In this document: one piece after another, positions 51,636 to 60,150 of the stretch
How positions within the stretch are numbered: position 1 is the first letter of the stretch
Layout: each line of letters opens with the position of its first letter
Source of the DNA: HXMU1420-2 sp034670145
GTDB lineage: Bacteria; Pseudomonadota; Alphaproteobacteria; Rhodobacterales; Rhodobacteraceae
NCBI GenBank assembly: GCA_034670145.1
Contig: JAXMOA010000002.1
Coordinates: 1 to 64,000 of the forward strand
DNA length: 64,000 nt
Direction: 5' to 3'
Position numbers and translations under genes: made by a program
Notes under the pieces: model-generated
Seen by the model: only the letters and a program-made list of their open reading frames with translations
The model's database searches: none
Told to the model about the DNA's origin: nothing

Positions 51636-53210
51636 GTGAAAATCGGAACTCCCAAGGAGACATTCGAAGGCGAGGCGCGGGTGGCAATGACACCTGACAG
51701 CGCGCGGCAACAGCAAAAGCTGGGGCATGAATGCGTGCTGGAAACCGGCGCGGGCATCGCAGCCGGATTTTCGGATGCGGCCTACGAAGAGGCCGGTGTT
51801 GAGATCGTCAAGACCGCTGCGGCCCTGTTCGAGGCGGCGGATGTTGTGGCCAAGGTGCGCCCCCCTTCGGACGCCGAGGTCGAGCAGCTGAAGGACGGCC
51901 AGACCCTCATCTCTTTCTTTTACCCGGCCGCCAACGAAGAGTTGATGAACAAGGCTGCCGAGCGTGGCGCCTCGGTGATTGCAATGGATATGGTTCCGCG
52001 CATCAGCCGGGCGCAGAAGATGGATGCGCTGTCTTCTATGGCCAATATCGCCGGCTATCGCGCCGTGATCGAGGCAGGGAGCAATTTTGGCCGCTTCTTT
52101 ACCGGGCAGGTGACTGCTGCGGGCAAGGTGCCGCCGGCCAAGGTGTTGATTGTCGGGGCGGGGGTTGCCGGTCTGGCGGCCATCGGGACGGCGACCTCTT
52201 TGGGCGCGATCACGCTGGCGTTTGACGTGCGGCCCGAAGTGGCCGAGCAGATCGAAAGCATGGGCGCCGAGTTTGTCTATCTGGACTTTGAAGACTCTGT
52301 GAGCGACGGGGCCGCGACGGGTGGCTATGCGGCGCCGTCTTCGCCTGAATTCCGCGAAAAGCAGCTGGAGAAGTTCCGCGAGCTGGCGCCGGATGTGGAT
52401 ATCGTGATCACCACGGCGCTGATCCCGAACCGTGACGCGCCCGTGCTGTGGACCGCTGATATGGTCGAAGCGATGAAACCGGGCTCGGTCATTGTCGATC
52501 TGGCCGCCGAGCGCGGCGGCAACTGTGAGCTGACTGTGCCGGATGACAAGATTGTCACCGACAACGGCGTGACCATCGTTGGGTATACCGATTTCCCCAG
52601 CCGGATGGCGGCGCAAAGCTCGACCCTCTATGCGACCAATATCCGGCATATGATGACGGATCTGACGCCCGAGAAAGATGGCGTGATCAACCACAACATG
52701 GAAGATGACGTGATCCGGGGCGCGACCGTGACCCATGAAAAGGCGGTGACCTTCCCGCCGCCGCCGCCCAAGGTTCAGGCCATTGCGGCCCAACCAAAGA
52801 AAGAGGCGCCCAAAGAGCTGACGCCGGAAGAACGCCGCGCGCAGGAAGCGGCTGAATTCAAGGCCCAGACCCGCAGTCAGGTGACGCTGTTGGCCATTGG
52901 TGGCGGTCTGATCCTGCTGGCCGGTCTGTTTACGCCCGCCAGCTTCATGCAGCATTTCATTGTGTTTGTGTTGTCCGTGTTCATCGGCTTCCAGGTCATC
53001 TGGAATGTCGCACATTCGCTGCACACCCCTTTGATGGCTGTGACCAATGCGATTTCGTCCATCATCATTCTGGGCGCTTTGATGCAGATCGGATCAGGCT
53101 CTTGGCTGGTTATTCTGCTGGCAGGGTTGAGTGTGTTCATGGCCGGGATCAACATCTTTGGCGGCTTCCTCGTCACGCGGCGCATGCTTGCCATGTTCCA
53201 GAAATCCTAA
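51636..53210 (+). CDS. pntA: NAD(P) transhydrogenase subunit alpha
   Basis: PntA is part of the proton-translocating transhydrogenase that makes NADPH from NADH. The 524-residue protein begins with GTG at 51636 (AGGAG 8 bases upstream) as MKIGTPKETFEGEARVAMTP. It has the NAD domain VLIVGAGVAGLAAIGTA, a Pro-rich linker (FPPPPPKVQ) and four C-terminal membrane helices. It is followed by pntB after 12 bases. Confidence 0.95.
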   Translation: MKIGTPKETFEGEARVAMTPDSARQQQKLGHECVLETGAGIAAGFSDAAYEEAGVEIVKTAAALFEAADVVAKVRPPSDAEVEQLKDGQTLISFFYPAANEELMNKAAERGASVIAMDMVPRISRAQKMDALSSMANIAGYRAVIEAGSNFGRFFTGQVTAAGKVPPAKVLIVGAGVAGLAAIGTATSLGAITLAFDVRPEVAEQIESMGAEFVYLDFEDSVSDGAATGGYAAPSSPEFREKQLEKFRELAPDVDIVITTALIPNRDAPVLWTADMVEAMKPGSVIVDLAAERGGNCELTVPDDKIVTDNGVTIVGYTDFPSRMAAQSSTLYATNIRHMMTDLTPEKDGVINHNMEDDVIRGATVTHEKAVTFPPPPPKVQAIAAQPKKEAPKELTPEERRAQEAAEFKAQTRSQVTLLAIGGGLILLAGLFTPASFMQHFIVFVLSVFIGFQVIWNVAHSLHTPLMAVTNAISSIIILGALMQIGSGSWLVILLAGLSVFMAGINIFGGFLVTRRMLAMFQKS

Positions 53211-53222
53211 GGAGACGCGCAG

Positions 53223-54656
53223 ATGGATTTTGGATTTACCACGGCGGCCTATGTGGTCGCAGCCGTCCTCTTCATTCTTTCGCTGGGCGGCCTTTCGGGG
53301 CAGGAAAGCGCCAAACGGGCCGTATGGTACGGGATTGTGGGCATGGGGCTGGCGGTGTTTGCCACTCTGATCGGCCCCGGTTCGGGTCTGTGGCTTTTGT
53401 CGCTGATCCTCATCGTGAGCGGTGGCATTATCGGCACCTATGTGGCGCAGCGCGTGCAGATGACCGAGATGCCGCAACTGGTGGCGGCCATGCACTCTCT
53501 GGTTGGTCTGGCCGCGGTTTTTGTGGGCTTCAACGCGCATATTGAACTGGGCCGTGTCATCGCGATGGAGCCTGAGGCCCAAAAGGCGCTCGAAGGTTTC
53601 GCAGCCGTCCTGGCCAAGAAGGATCTGGTGGAACAGAACATCCTGCGGGTAGAGCTGTTCCTGGGGGTCTTTATCGGTGCGATTACCTTTACCGGCTCTA
53701 TCATTGCCTTTGGCAAGCTGGCGGGCAAGGTCACCTCTTCGGCGGAAAAACTGCCGGGCGGTCATGTCCTGAACGCGGGCGCGGCGGCGATCTCGGTGCT
53801 CTGTCTGGTCTGGTACATGAACACCGGTGGCGCGTTGCCGCTGCTGATCATGACTTTGGCGGCGCTGTTCATCGGCTATCACCTGATCATGGGGATTGGT
53901 GGCGCGGACATGCCGGTGGTTGTGTCGATGCTGAACTCCTATTCGGGCTGGGCGGCCGCTGCGATCGGCTTCTCGCTGGGCAATGACCTGTTGATTGTGG
54001 TCGGCGCGCTGGTTGGCTCTTCGGGGGCGATCCTGAGCTACATCATGTGCAAAGCGATGAACCGGTCGTTCATCTCGGTCATCCTGGGCGGCTTTGGCGG
54101 ACCTGCGGGTGAACAGATGGCTGTGGAAGGCGAGCAGATCGCAATCGAAGCAGACGGTGTTGCCTCGGCGTTGAACGACGCGGACAGCGTGGTCATCGTG
54201 CCGGGATACGGCATGGCGGTGGCGCAGGCCCAACAATCGGTGGCCGAGCTGACGCGCAAACTGCGCGCGGCGGGCAAAGAAGTACGCTTTGGCATCCACC
54301 CGGTTGCCGGACGTCTGCCGGGGCATATGAACGTGCTGTTGGCAGAGGCGCGGGTGCCGTATGACATCGTGCTGGAGATGGAAGAGATCAACGATGATTT
54401 CCCGGAAACAGATGTGGTGATCATCATCGGCTCCAACGACATCGTGAACCCGGCGGCGCAGGATGACCCGAACTCTCCGATTGCCGGTATGCCCGTGTTG
54501 GAAGTGTGGAAGGCCAAGCAGGTGTTTGTGTCCAAGCGCGGCCAGGGCACCGGCTATTCCGGCATCGAAAACCCGCTGTTTTACAAAGAGAACACGCGGA
54601 TGTTCTATGGCGATGCCAAGGCGTCGGTGGACAAGCTGTTGCCGATGGTCGACTGA
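53223..54656 (+). CDS. pntB: NAD(P) transhydrogenase subunit beta
   Basis: PntB holds the remaining membrane helices (about nine segments in residues 1-290) and the NADP-binding domain. The domain III motif VIVPGYGMAVAQAQQSV and DVVIIIGSNDIVNPAAQDDP bind NADP. The 477-residue product forms the enzyme with PntA. AAGGAGACGC precedes the ATG. A strong terminator follows. Confidence 0.96.
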   Translation: MDFGFTTAAYVVAAVLFILSLGGLSGQESAKRAVWYGIVGMGLAVFATLIGPGSGLWLLSLILIVSGGIIGTYVAQRVQMTEMPQLVAAMHSLVGLAAVFVGFNAHIELGRVIAMEPEAQKALEGFAAVLAKKDLVEQNILRVELFLGVFIGAITFTGSIIAFGKLAGKVTSSAEKLPGGHVLNAGAAAISVLCLVWYMNTGGALPLLIMTLAALFIGYHLIMGIGGADMPVVVSMLNSYSGWAAAAIGFSLGNDLLIVVGALVGSSGAILSYIMCKAMNRSFISVILGGFGGPAGEQMAVEGEQIAIEADGVASALNDADSVVIVPGYGMAVAQAQQSVAELTRKLRAAGKEVRFGIHPVAGRLPGHMNVLLAEARVPYDIVLEMEEINDDFPETDVVIIIGSNDIVNPAAQDDPNSPIAGMPVLEVWKAKQVFVSKRGQGTGYSGIENPLFYKENTRMFYGDAKASVDKLLPMVD

Positions 54657-54682
54657 ACGTTCTGATCAGGGCTTTGGCCTAT

Positions 54683-54713
54683 GGCGCGTCCCGGCTCGGG
54701 GCGCGCCTTTTTT
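54683..54713 (+). terminator. Rho-independent terminator of pntAB
   Basis: The stem ggcgcgtccc / ggggcgcgcc (one G-U pair) encloses a short loop and is followed by six T residues. It lies 26 bases after pntB's stop. Confidence 0.88.
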
Positions 54714-54823
54714 GTGACGTCTGGTGGGTTGCCTTCGGCGATTGGCCACACCGGATTTGCGGCGCCTCTGGCGTTCGCGACCGGCAAGACCCGGAGGGTG
54801 TGTGCGCCAGTGCATTTTTCTGC

Positions 54824-54854
54824 TTGAGCTGGAGTGCACTCCAACACCTATCCT
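54824..54854 (+). promoter_or_regulatory. MerR-type promoter and operator
   Basis: The elements TTGAGC (54824-54829) and TATCCT (54849-54854) are separated by exactly 19 bases. A perfect palindrome tggagtgcactcca (54830-54843) lies between them. The overlong 19-bp spacer with a central palindrome is the signature of MerR-activated promoters. The promoter faces the merR gene and its partner, so the regulator probably controls its own operon. Confidence 0.8.
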
Positions 54855-54905
54855 GAATTTGCACCTGAGTCGGGGACAGCCCCCGCATGCTGCGAAAGGA
54901 CTGAC

Positions 54906-55289
54906 ATGCAAATAGGAGAGGTGGCGCGGCGAACCGGGCTCAGCGCGGATACGCTGCGGTTTTATGAAAAGATCGGGCTGATTGCCCCGCCCGCCCGCGA
55001 TCAGGCGGGGCGGCGGGTTTATGACGCGCCTGTGTTGGGCTGGATCCGCTTTCTGGAGCAGCTGAACGCCACGGGGATGAAGCAGGCAGACCGGGTGCAG
55101 TATGCCGCCTTGCGACGGCAGGGACCGGCCACCAGTGCCGCGCGCCGTCAGATGCTGGAACGCCACCGCAGGCATATCCAGGCGCAGCTAGAGCAGCTGA
55201 CAGAAACGCTGGCGCTGATGGATCGCAAGATTGCTGATTATGAAAGCACAGAACAGGCCATGGGCCAGACAGGAGACTCAGATGAATGA
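54906..55289 (+). CDS. MerR-family transcriptional regulator
   Basis: The 127-residue protein starts MQIGEVARRTGLSADTLRFYEKIGLIAPPARDQAGRRVYD, the MerR DNA-binding domain. It ends in a helical dimerisation region (RHIQAQLEQLTETLALMDRKIADYE). There are no Cys residues for metal sensing, so it may sense another signal. GAAAGGA precedes the ATG. Its end overlaps the next gene by 8 bases. Confidence 0.92.
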   Translation: MQIGEVARRTGLSADTLRFYEKIGLIAPPARDQAGRRVYDAPVLGWIRFLEQLNATGMKQADRVQYAALRRQGPATSAARRQMLERHRRHIQAQLEQLTETLALMDRKIADYESTEQAMGQTGDSDE

Positions 55290-55662
55290 TGCTTTGGACA
55301 AGGGGCGGGCGCTGATCCGTGACATGAACCCGGAATTGGAGCGCACACTGTCGGAACGCTATGACGATTTGTTGCCTGACATGGCGGAAACCCTGATCGA
55401 GTGGGCCTATGGCCGGATCTATGCCCGCGACGGGTTGGATTTGCGCACGCGCCAATTGTGCACGGTTGCCGCCCTGACCGCGATGGGCGGGCAGACCGCG
55501 CCGCAGCTCAAGGTCAATATCGAACATGCCCTGGCAGCCGGCGCGCAACAGCGCGAAGTGCTGGAAGTGATCTGGCAGATGGCGGTCTATGGCGGCATGC
55601 CGGCGGCCATCAACGGGCTGAACGCTGCATCCGAGGTTTTTGCCCAAGCGGACGCCGCCTGA
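55282..55662 (+). CDS. Carboxymuconolactone decarboxylase family protein (AhpD-like)
   Basis: The 126-residue protein belongs to the CMD/AhpD family: LRTRQLCTVAALTAMGGQTAPQLKVNIEHALAAG and EVLEVIWQMAVYGG. It has only one Cys (LCTV), not the CxxC of AhpD peroxidase partners, so a redox role is not clear. It is co-transcribed with the MerR gene (8-base overlap) and probably regulated by it. Confidence 0.87.
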   Translation: MNDALDKGRALIRDMNPELERTLSERYDDLLPDMAETLIEWAYGRIYARDGLDLRTRQLCTVAALTAMGGQTAPQLKVNIEHALAAGAQQREVLEVIWQMAVYGGMPAAINGLNAASEVFAQADAA

Positions 55663-55933
55663 CAACGGTTTCAGCGCGGCGAATATGCACGATACGAATG
55701 GCGGTGCCCCAATACAAGGCAGCGTCAGCCCAGGGCGCGCCTGCCGCGACTCTGGGCTTTTCTTTGAGTTGCGCCACCAAAGGGACGCGAGTTCCAAAGG
55801 AAACTCTGTCGATTGGATTGTGACTCTCGCGTCAGTCTTTTAAACATATAGCAAGGTGACCATTGTGGTGAAGCCTACCGCAACTGATCGCATCTTAGTT
55901 GTTTAAAATGAACGGACCCCAGGAGATTGAGTT

Positions 55934-56335
55934 ATGAGTGACGCCCCGACGGACATAGGACATGTCCCATATTTCATAACGCCGCCGGGCGAAACGGATA
56001 CGATGCTGGTCGCTGTCATTGTGGTCTTGGCCTTGGTCGCATTTGGGTTCGGTGTGTTCTATCTGCGGCTGCACTCGCTGCCTGAAAAGATGGCACATCA
56101 CGCCAATCACACGCAGTTGCAGATGGTCGCCATACTGGGCCTGATCGCGTTGTTCACACATAACAACCTGTTCTGGATCGCGGCTTTGCTGCTGGCCGCG
56201 TTCAAACTGCCGGATTATTCCGGGATGCTGGGATCGATTTCGAATTCACTGGATCGGATGGCCGCCAAATACGAAGGTGTCGCGCCCACCAACCCGGATG
56301 GCAGTGATGAAAAAGACGAAAAGGCGGGCCACTGA
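55934..56335 (+). CDS. Membrane protein of unknown function, probably paired with the HlyD-like gene
   Basis: The 133-residue protein has two or three membrane helices (MLVAVIVVLALVAFGFGVFYL, MVAILGLIALFTHNNLFWIAALLLAAF) and a charged C-terminal tail. CAGGAG precedes the ATG. It ends two bases before the next gene, a HlyD-like protein, so the two are co-transcribed. Such small membrane proteins are often partners of HlyD-type membrane fusion proteins; the role is inferred. Confidence 0.7.
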   Translation: MSDAPTDIGHVPYFITPPGETDTMLVAVIVVLALVAFGFGVFYLRLHSLPEKMAHHANHTQLQMVAILGLIALFTHNNLFWIAALLLAAFKLPDYSGMLGSISNSLDRMAAKYEGVAPTNPDGSDEKDEKAGH

Positions 56336-56336
56336 C

Positions 56337-57572
56337 ATGCTGGAACTGTTTATTTGCTCGTGTTTTACGTTGCTGCCGGATTACCTGTATCGCCGCTATG
56401 CCCAGGGCAAGCGGTTTGGTCATGAACTGGACCTGTTTTCGGTCTGGTATGAACTGCGTTGGGGGATTGCCGGATGCACTGTCTTGACCATCTCGCTGAT
56501 CACCGCAGTGTTCTTTTTTCACCCGACCACAACGAATGTGACCTCGTTTTTCCGCACGGTTACGATTTTGCCAGAAGGCACGGGCCGGGTGGCTTCGGTG
56601 CAGGTGCGCAATGGTCAGTCCGTAAAGGCCGGAGATCAATTGTTCACGATTGACGACTCGACCCAGCGGGCTGCGGTTGAAACCGCGCGCAAGCAGGTTG
56701 ATGAGGTTGAGGCGGGCTTTACCCTGGCTGAATCCGAGTTGGCGGCAGCGGAAGGCACGCTGAAACAGGCGCAGGGCGCTTTGGAGCAGGCTCAAGAAGA
56801 GTATGACACGCGCAAGGCACTGTTGGACAAGGGCTCTCCGGCGGCGAACAAACGCGAAGTGGAGCGGGCTGAAAACAATGTTGACAGCCGCAAGGGGGCC
56901 GTTGAGGCCGCCGAAGCCAACAAGAAAGCTGTCGAAGACAAAATCGGCACGCTTCTGCCCGCTCAAAAGGCGACAGCGCTCGCAGCCCTGGCTCAGGCCG
57001 AGGCGCAGCTGGGCAAGACAGTGGTCTATGCCGGAGCAGACGGTGTTGTGCAGCAGTTTGCCTTGCAGGTTGGTGATGTGGTCAGCCCGGTCTTGCGGTC
57101 TGCCGGTATTCTGGTGCCAGAAGACCTGGGAGCCGGTTTGTTCGAAGCGGGTTTCAATCAACTTGCGGCTCCGGTGATCAAAGAGGGTATGGTTGGAGAA
57201 ATTTCCTGTGCCACACAGGCCTTCAGGATCATTCCGATGCGGGTTGTAAGCGTGACGGATTTCATCCCGGCGGGTCAGTTCCGGCCCAGCGATGTGTTGC
57301 TGGATGTGCAAGATCGTGCGCGTCCCGGGACAGTCGGGGTCGTCATGGCCCCTTTGTATGAGGGCGGCACGGATGATGTTCCGCGGGGGAGCAAATGCCG
57401 GGCCACCCTCTACACGGACAATCATGAACGGCTGGAAAGCGATGAGGAGATGGGCACGCTGAAGCGTATCGGTTTGCATGTCATCGATACGGTGGCGTTG
57501 GTCCCGGCGATCCTGATCCGGTCCAAAACCATCCGCCTGCCAATCGAGGTCTTGGTTCTGTCCGGCCATTGA
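56337..57572 (+). CDS. HlyD-family membrane fusion protein
   Basis: The 411-residue protein has an N-terminal membrane segment (GIAGCTVLTISLITAVFFF), a biotinyl-lipoyl-like half (EGTGRVASVQVRNGQSVKAGDQLFTID) and a long coiled coil (about residues 110-230, rich in Glu/Ala). The second lipoyl half and barrel follow. It likely forms the periplasmic adaptor of an exporter, but no pump gene is next to it. It follows the small membrane protein with a one-base gap. Confidence 0.82.
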   Translation: MLELFICSCFTLLPDYLYRRYAQGKRFGHELDLFSVWYELRWGIAGCTVLTISLITAVFFFHPTTTNVTSFFRTVTILPEGTGRVASVQVRNGQSVKAGDQLFTIDDSTQRAAVETARKQVDEVEAGFTLAESELAAAEGTLKQAQGALEQAQEEYDTRKALLDKGSPAANKREVERAENNVDSRKGAVEAAEANKKAVEDKIGTLLPAQKATALAALAQAEAQLGKTVVYAGADGVVQQFALQVGDVVSPVLRSAGILVPEDLGAGLFEAGFNQLAAPVIKEGMVGEISCATQAFRIIPMRVVSVTDFIPAGQFRPSDVLLDVQDRARPGTVGVVMAPLYEGGTDDVPRGSKCRATLYTDNHERLESDEEMGTLKRIGLHVIDTVALVPAILIRSKTIRLPIEVLVLSGH

Positions 57573-57675
57573 TCCGGTTTTGTATACCGTGGTATCCCGT
57601 TAACTTGTTGTAATTGCGGGTTTATTTGACTTGTGTCTGGGATTGGGTTAATCGCTGTTCGGAAAAGGAACTGTG

Positions 57676-58956
57676 ATGCATCCGATCCCAGATCATTCCC
57701 AGCGTTATGCGCTGGCCAACGAACTACACGCGCGGCCGTTTCCCGCGCCTGAGGTTCCTTGTCGTGTCGGCTATCTGGCTCTCAAACAAGAAAGCGGAGC
57801 TGCCGGGCGCGATCGTGAGGCGGATCGGGCGCTGCTGAGGCAGCTGTTGGATCGGTATGGCATTGCCCATCCTCCGCCTGAGGCGACCCATTATTCCGGT
57901 CAGATCGGGCGCAATATGCTGAAATGGGAACAGCATTCAGAATTCGTGACTTATACCGTGTTCCTGGATGGGCCGACGGAAAAGCCGTTTGATGCGGATG
58001 TTTTTGACATTTTCCCGGCCGATTGGCTGGATCAGGTGCCTGGGGTTCGGATGACCTCGGCTGTGATCTGGGTTGGCATGCGATCCGAGGATGAGGAGAT
58101 TGCGGCGGATCTGGACAATTGGTTCGTTTCCGAAAGCCTGGCGGCGGCTGAGGTGCTGGAGGGGGCGGCTGTGGCGGCGAGCGATTTTCGGATTGATCCG
58201 GCCGGGCATATGCGGTTCGCGATCTTTGTGCGACCGGGGGCCGAATCCCGGCGGGTCGGGCGGGTTGTGCAGCGTCTGTGCGAGATTGAAACCTATAAGG
58301 CGATGTCGATGCTGGGGTTTTCGCGGGCCCGTTTCCTGTCGGATCAGATCGGAGCGTTGGATGGGCGTCTGACCCTTTTGATGCGCGATATGACGGCCCG
58401 GCAGGTGCCCGGAGAAGAGACGCTGGGGCATTTGCTGGGGGTTTCTGAATCACTGGAGGCACTGGCGGCGCAGAGTAGTTACCGATTTGGCGCGACCGGA
58501 GCTTATGAGGCGATTGTCAATCAACGGATCGAGGCCTTGGGCGAGGCGCGGTTTATGGGGCAGCAGCGTTTTTCGGAATTCATGATGCGCCGCTATGAGC
58601 CAGCCATGCGGACGGTGCGGGCGACGGAGCGGCGGTTGGAGGTGTTGTCGGATCGGGCGATGCGGGCCGGGCAGCTGCTGCGGACGCGGGTCGAGGTGGA
58701 ACGCAGCGCGCAAAATCAGGCCTTGTTGGAAAGCATGGACCGGCGGGCGGATTTACAGCTGAGATTGCAGCACACGGTTGAAGGGCTGTCGGTGGTGGCG
58801 ATCAGCTATTATGCGGTGTCTCTGGCGGGGTATCTTCTGTATCCGCTGGCCGGGGCTCTGGACCTGTCCAAAGGGGTGATGCAATCCATTGTGACGGTGC
58901 CGGTTGCCCTGGGGGTCTGGTGGGCGATCCGGCGCATCCGAAAGCGGCTGGGGTGA
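57676..58956 (+). CDS. DUF3422-family membrane protein
   Basis: The 426-residue protein matches DUF3422 proteins of alphaproteobacteria: YALANELHARPFPAP near the N-terminus, a long helical middle region, and two C-terminal membrane helices (VEGLSVVAISYYAVSLAGYLLY, VMQSIVTVPVALGVWWAI). The ATG at 57676 has AAAAGGA upstream; a GTG three bases earlier is possible. The function is unknown. A perfect 18-bp palindrome lies just past its stop codon. Confidence 0.85.
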   Translation: MHPIPDHSQRYALANELHARPFPAPEVPCRVGYLALKQESGAAGRDREADRALLRQLLDRYGIAHPPPEATHYSGQIGRNMLKWEQHSEFVTYTVFLDGPTEKPFDADVFDIFPADWLDQVPGVRMTSAVIWVGMRSEDEEIAADLDNWFVSESLAAAEVLEGAAVAASDFRIDPAGHMRFAIFVRPGAESRRVGRVVQRLCEIETYKAMSMLGFSRARFLSDQIGALDGRLTLLMRDMTARQVPGEETLGHLLGVSESLEALAAQSSYRFGATGAYEAIVNQRIEALGEARFMGQQRFSEFMMRRYEPAMRTVRATERRLEVLSDRAMRAGQLLRTRVEVERSAQNQALLESMDRRADLQLRLQHTVEGLSVVAISYYAVSLAGYLLYPLAGALDLSKGVMQSIVTVPVALGVWWAIRRIRKRLG

Positions 58957-58957
58957 G

Positions 58958-58975
58958 ATGTCCCAGCTGGGACAT
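58958..58975. promoter_or_regulatory. Perfect 18-bp palindrome with a third half-site
   Basis: The sequence atgtcccagctgggacat is a perfect palindrome lying 2 bases after the DUF3422 stop. The half ctgggacata recurs at about 59020-59029, 45 bases further on. This looks like an operator for a dimeric regulator, or a hairpin near the end of the transcript. Confidence 0.5.
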
Positions 58976-59046
58976 ATATCTAAGTATCTGAATTTAAAAA
59001 AGTACCCCAAAATTCATGCCTGGGACATAACCACCATTCGCGGGAT

Positions 59047-59141
59047 AAGGTGGCGAGTGGGACGGTTGGCGTCGCATAGGGGTGGCGGCGACGTTTTCGG
59101 ATAGCTGCCCTCCGCTTCAACCGGCTTGAATTGGTGAGATG
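59047..59141. repeat. Repeat copy 1, upstream of the Nmad cassette
   Basis: The first part (59047-59091) matches 61628-61672 at 40 of 45 positions. The second part (59092-59141) matches 61785-61834 at about 48 of 50. In this copy the two parts are contiguous; in the other they are separated by 112 bp. Similar short repeats are common in Rhodobacteraceae intergenic DNA. Confidence 0.8.
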
Positions 59142-59253
59142 CGGGGCATAGCCCCCTTTCGCTGCAGCCGAGCCAACGTCGGCTTAAACGATTTGGCAGT
59201 GCCAGAAACTGTCGTTATCGCCGGTGACACAAACGGTCGAGTTTTGGCACATC

Positions 59254-59297
59254 CTGCGGTGCAGAGAAGGTCTGGCTGCGGTGCAGAGAAGGTCTGG
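59254..59297. repeat. 22-bp perfect tandem repeat
   Basis: Two identical 22-bp units (beginning ctgcggtgcagagaagg) lie at 59254-59275 and 59276-59297, in the non-coding region about 120 bases before the nmad3 start. Confidence 0.85.
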
Positions 59298-59418
59298 AAC
59301 GAGCCCAATGCGGCCCCTTCCAAAACTCCTAGTCCTGTTGCAAGAGTTGCGTCTTTGCGTTTTATTGTCGGGAGATGCTAGATTTCCACTTTACAGATTT
59401 TTAGGACTGACAACCATT

Positions 59419-60150
59419 GTGCGCATAATCCTAAGCAGAAAAGGTTTCGACAGTGGTGCCGGAGGAACTCCTTCTCCGATGTCAACAACGTCAATGACAT
59501 CGCTGCCTATCCCCACGAACCGTCGAAGCGAAACGACCTATGAGGACTTGCATCTAGGCGCTGTCGTCGAGAAAGCCACATCGGGCAAAATCGCCGCTGA
59601 TCACTTGTGCCATGCGGATCCGTTTTTCTTCGAGAGTCGCTGTGCGTTTGGCCAAACAGGATCCGCGCAATCTCATCTGGCGAACAATGGCGTCTGTCCA
59701 GGCGACGTTTTCCTGTTTTTTGGCCTGTTCCAAGCGAGTGGCGGGCCAAGAGAACATTGGATCTTCGCTTGGCAGCGTATCGAAGAGGTCGTGCCGCTTG
59801 GTGCGTTGCCAGCTAGAGACCAGTCACCTGATTGGCTGCCCATTCTGCACCCTCATACCATCGGTGAATGGAACGCCAACAACACCTTGTACCTTGGCGA
59901 TGGCGGCGTGTTTTCCAAGCCAGAACCAACGTTACGGCTGACACAGGCGGGCGGCCCGCTTTCAGTCTGGCATGTTCCAGCTTGGCTTAGAGAGTGTGGG
60001 CTAACCTATCACGGCAACGCGGAAAGATGGTTGCCCGATAATCGGCTAAAGGCGGTTGCACGCGGTCAGGAATTTGTCAGTGACATTGGTGACCGCGAAG
60101 ATGCGAAAGACTGGTTGAACATGATCATATCTAAGGACCAGAGCGCGTGA
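59419..60150 (+). CDS. Nmad3-family protein (nucleotide-modification-associated domain 3)
   Basis: The 243-residue product from the GTG at 59419 begins MRIILSRKGFDSGAGGTPSP, the start pattern of the Nmad3 domain. Then come LPIPTNRRSETTYEDL and a C-terminal region with HIGEWNANNTLYLG-type residues. Nmad domains were predicted by comparative genomics to belong to enzymes or readers of modified DNA bases; the biochemistry is not established. The frame is open upstream to 59224, but the GTG fits the family start. Its stop overlaps the next start by 4 bases (GTGA). Confidence 0.8.
   Translation: MRIILSRKGFDSGAGGTPSPMSTTSMTSLPIPTNRRSETTYEDLHLGAVVEKATSGKIAADHLCHADPFFFESRCAFGQTGSAQSHLANNGVCPGDVFLFFGLFQASGGPREHWIFAWQRIEEVVPLGALPARDQSPDWLPILHPHTIGEWNANNTLYLGDGGVFSKPEPTLRLTQAGGPLSVWHVPAWLRECGLTYHGNAERWLPDNRLKAVARGQEFVSDIGDREDAKDWLNMIISKDQSA

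Larger units (their letters stand above)
58957..59418. other. Repeat-rich non-coding region upstream of nmad3
   Basis: These 462 bases hold no convincing gene. They contain an 18-bp palindrome (58958-58975), a 95-bp repeat also found at 61628-61834, and a 22-bp tandem repeat (59254-59297). The base composition is more AT-rich than in neighbouring genes. Confidence 0.7.

Noticed and set aside
59224..59418. 65-residue N-terminal extension of the Nmad3 protein
   Set aside because: This part is coded by repeat DNA, including the 22-bp tandem repeat, and has no resemblance to the family. The domain begins at the GTG at 59419.
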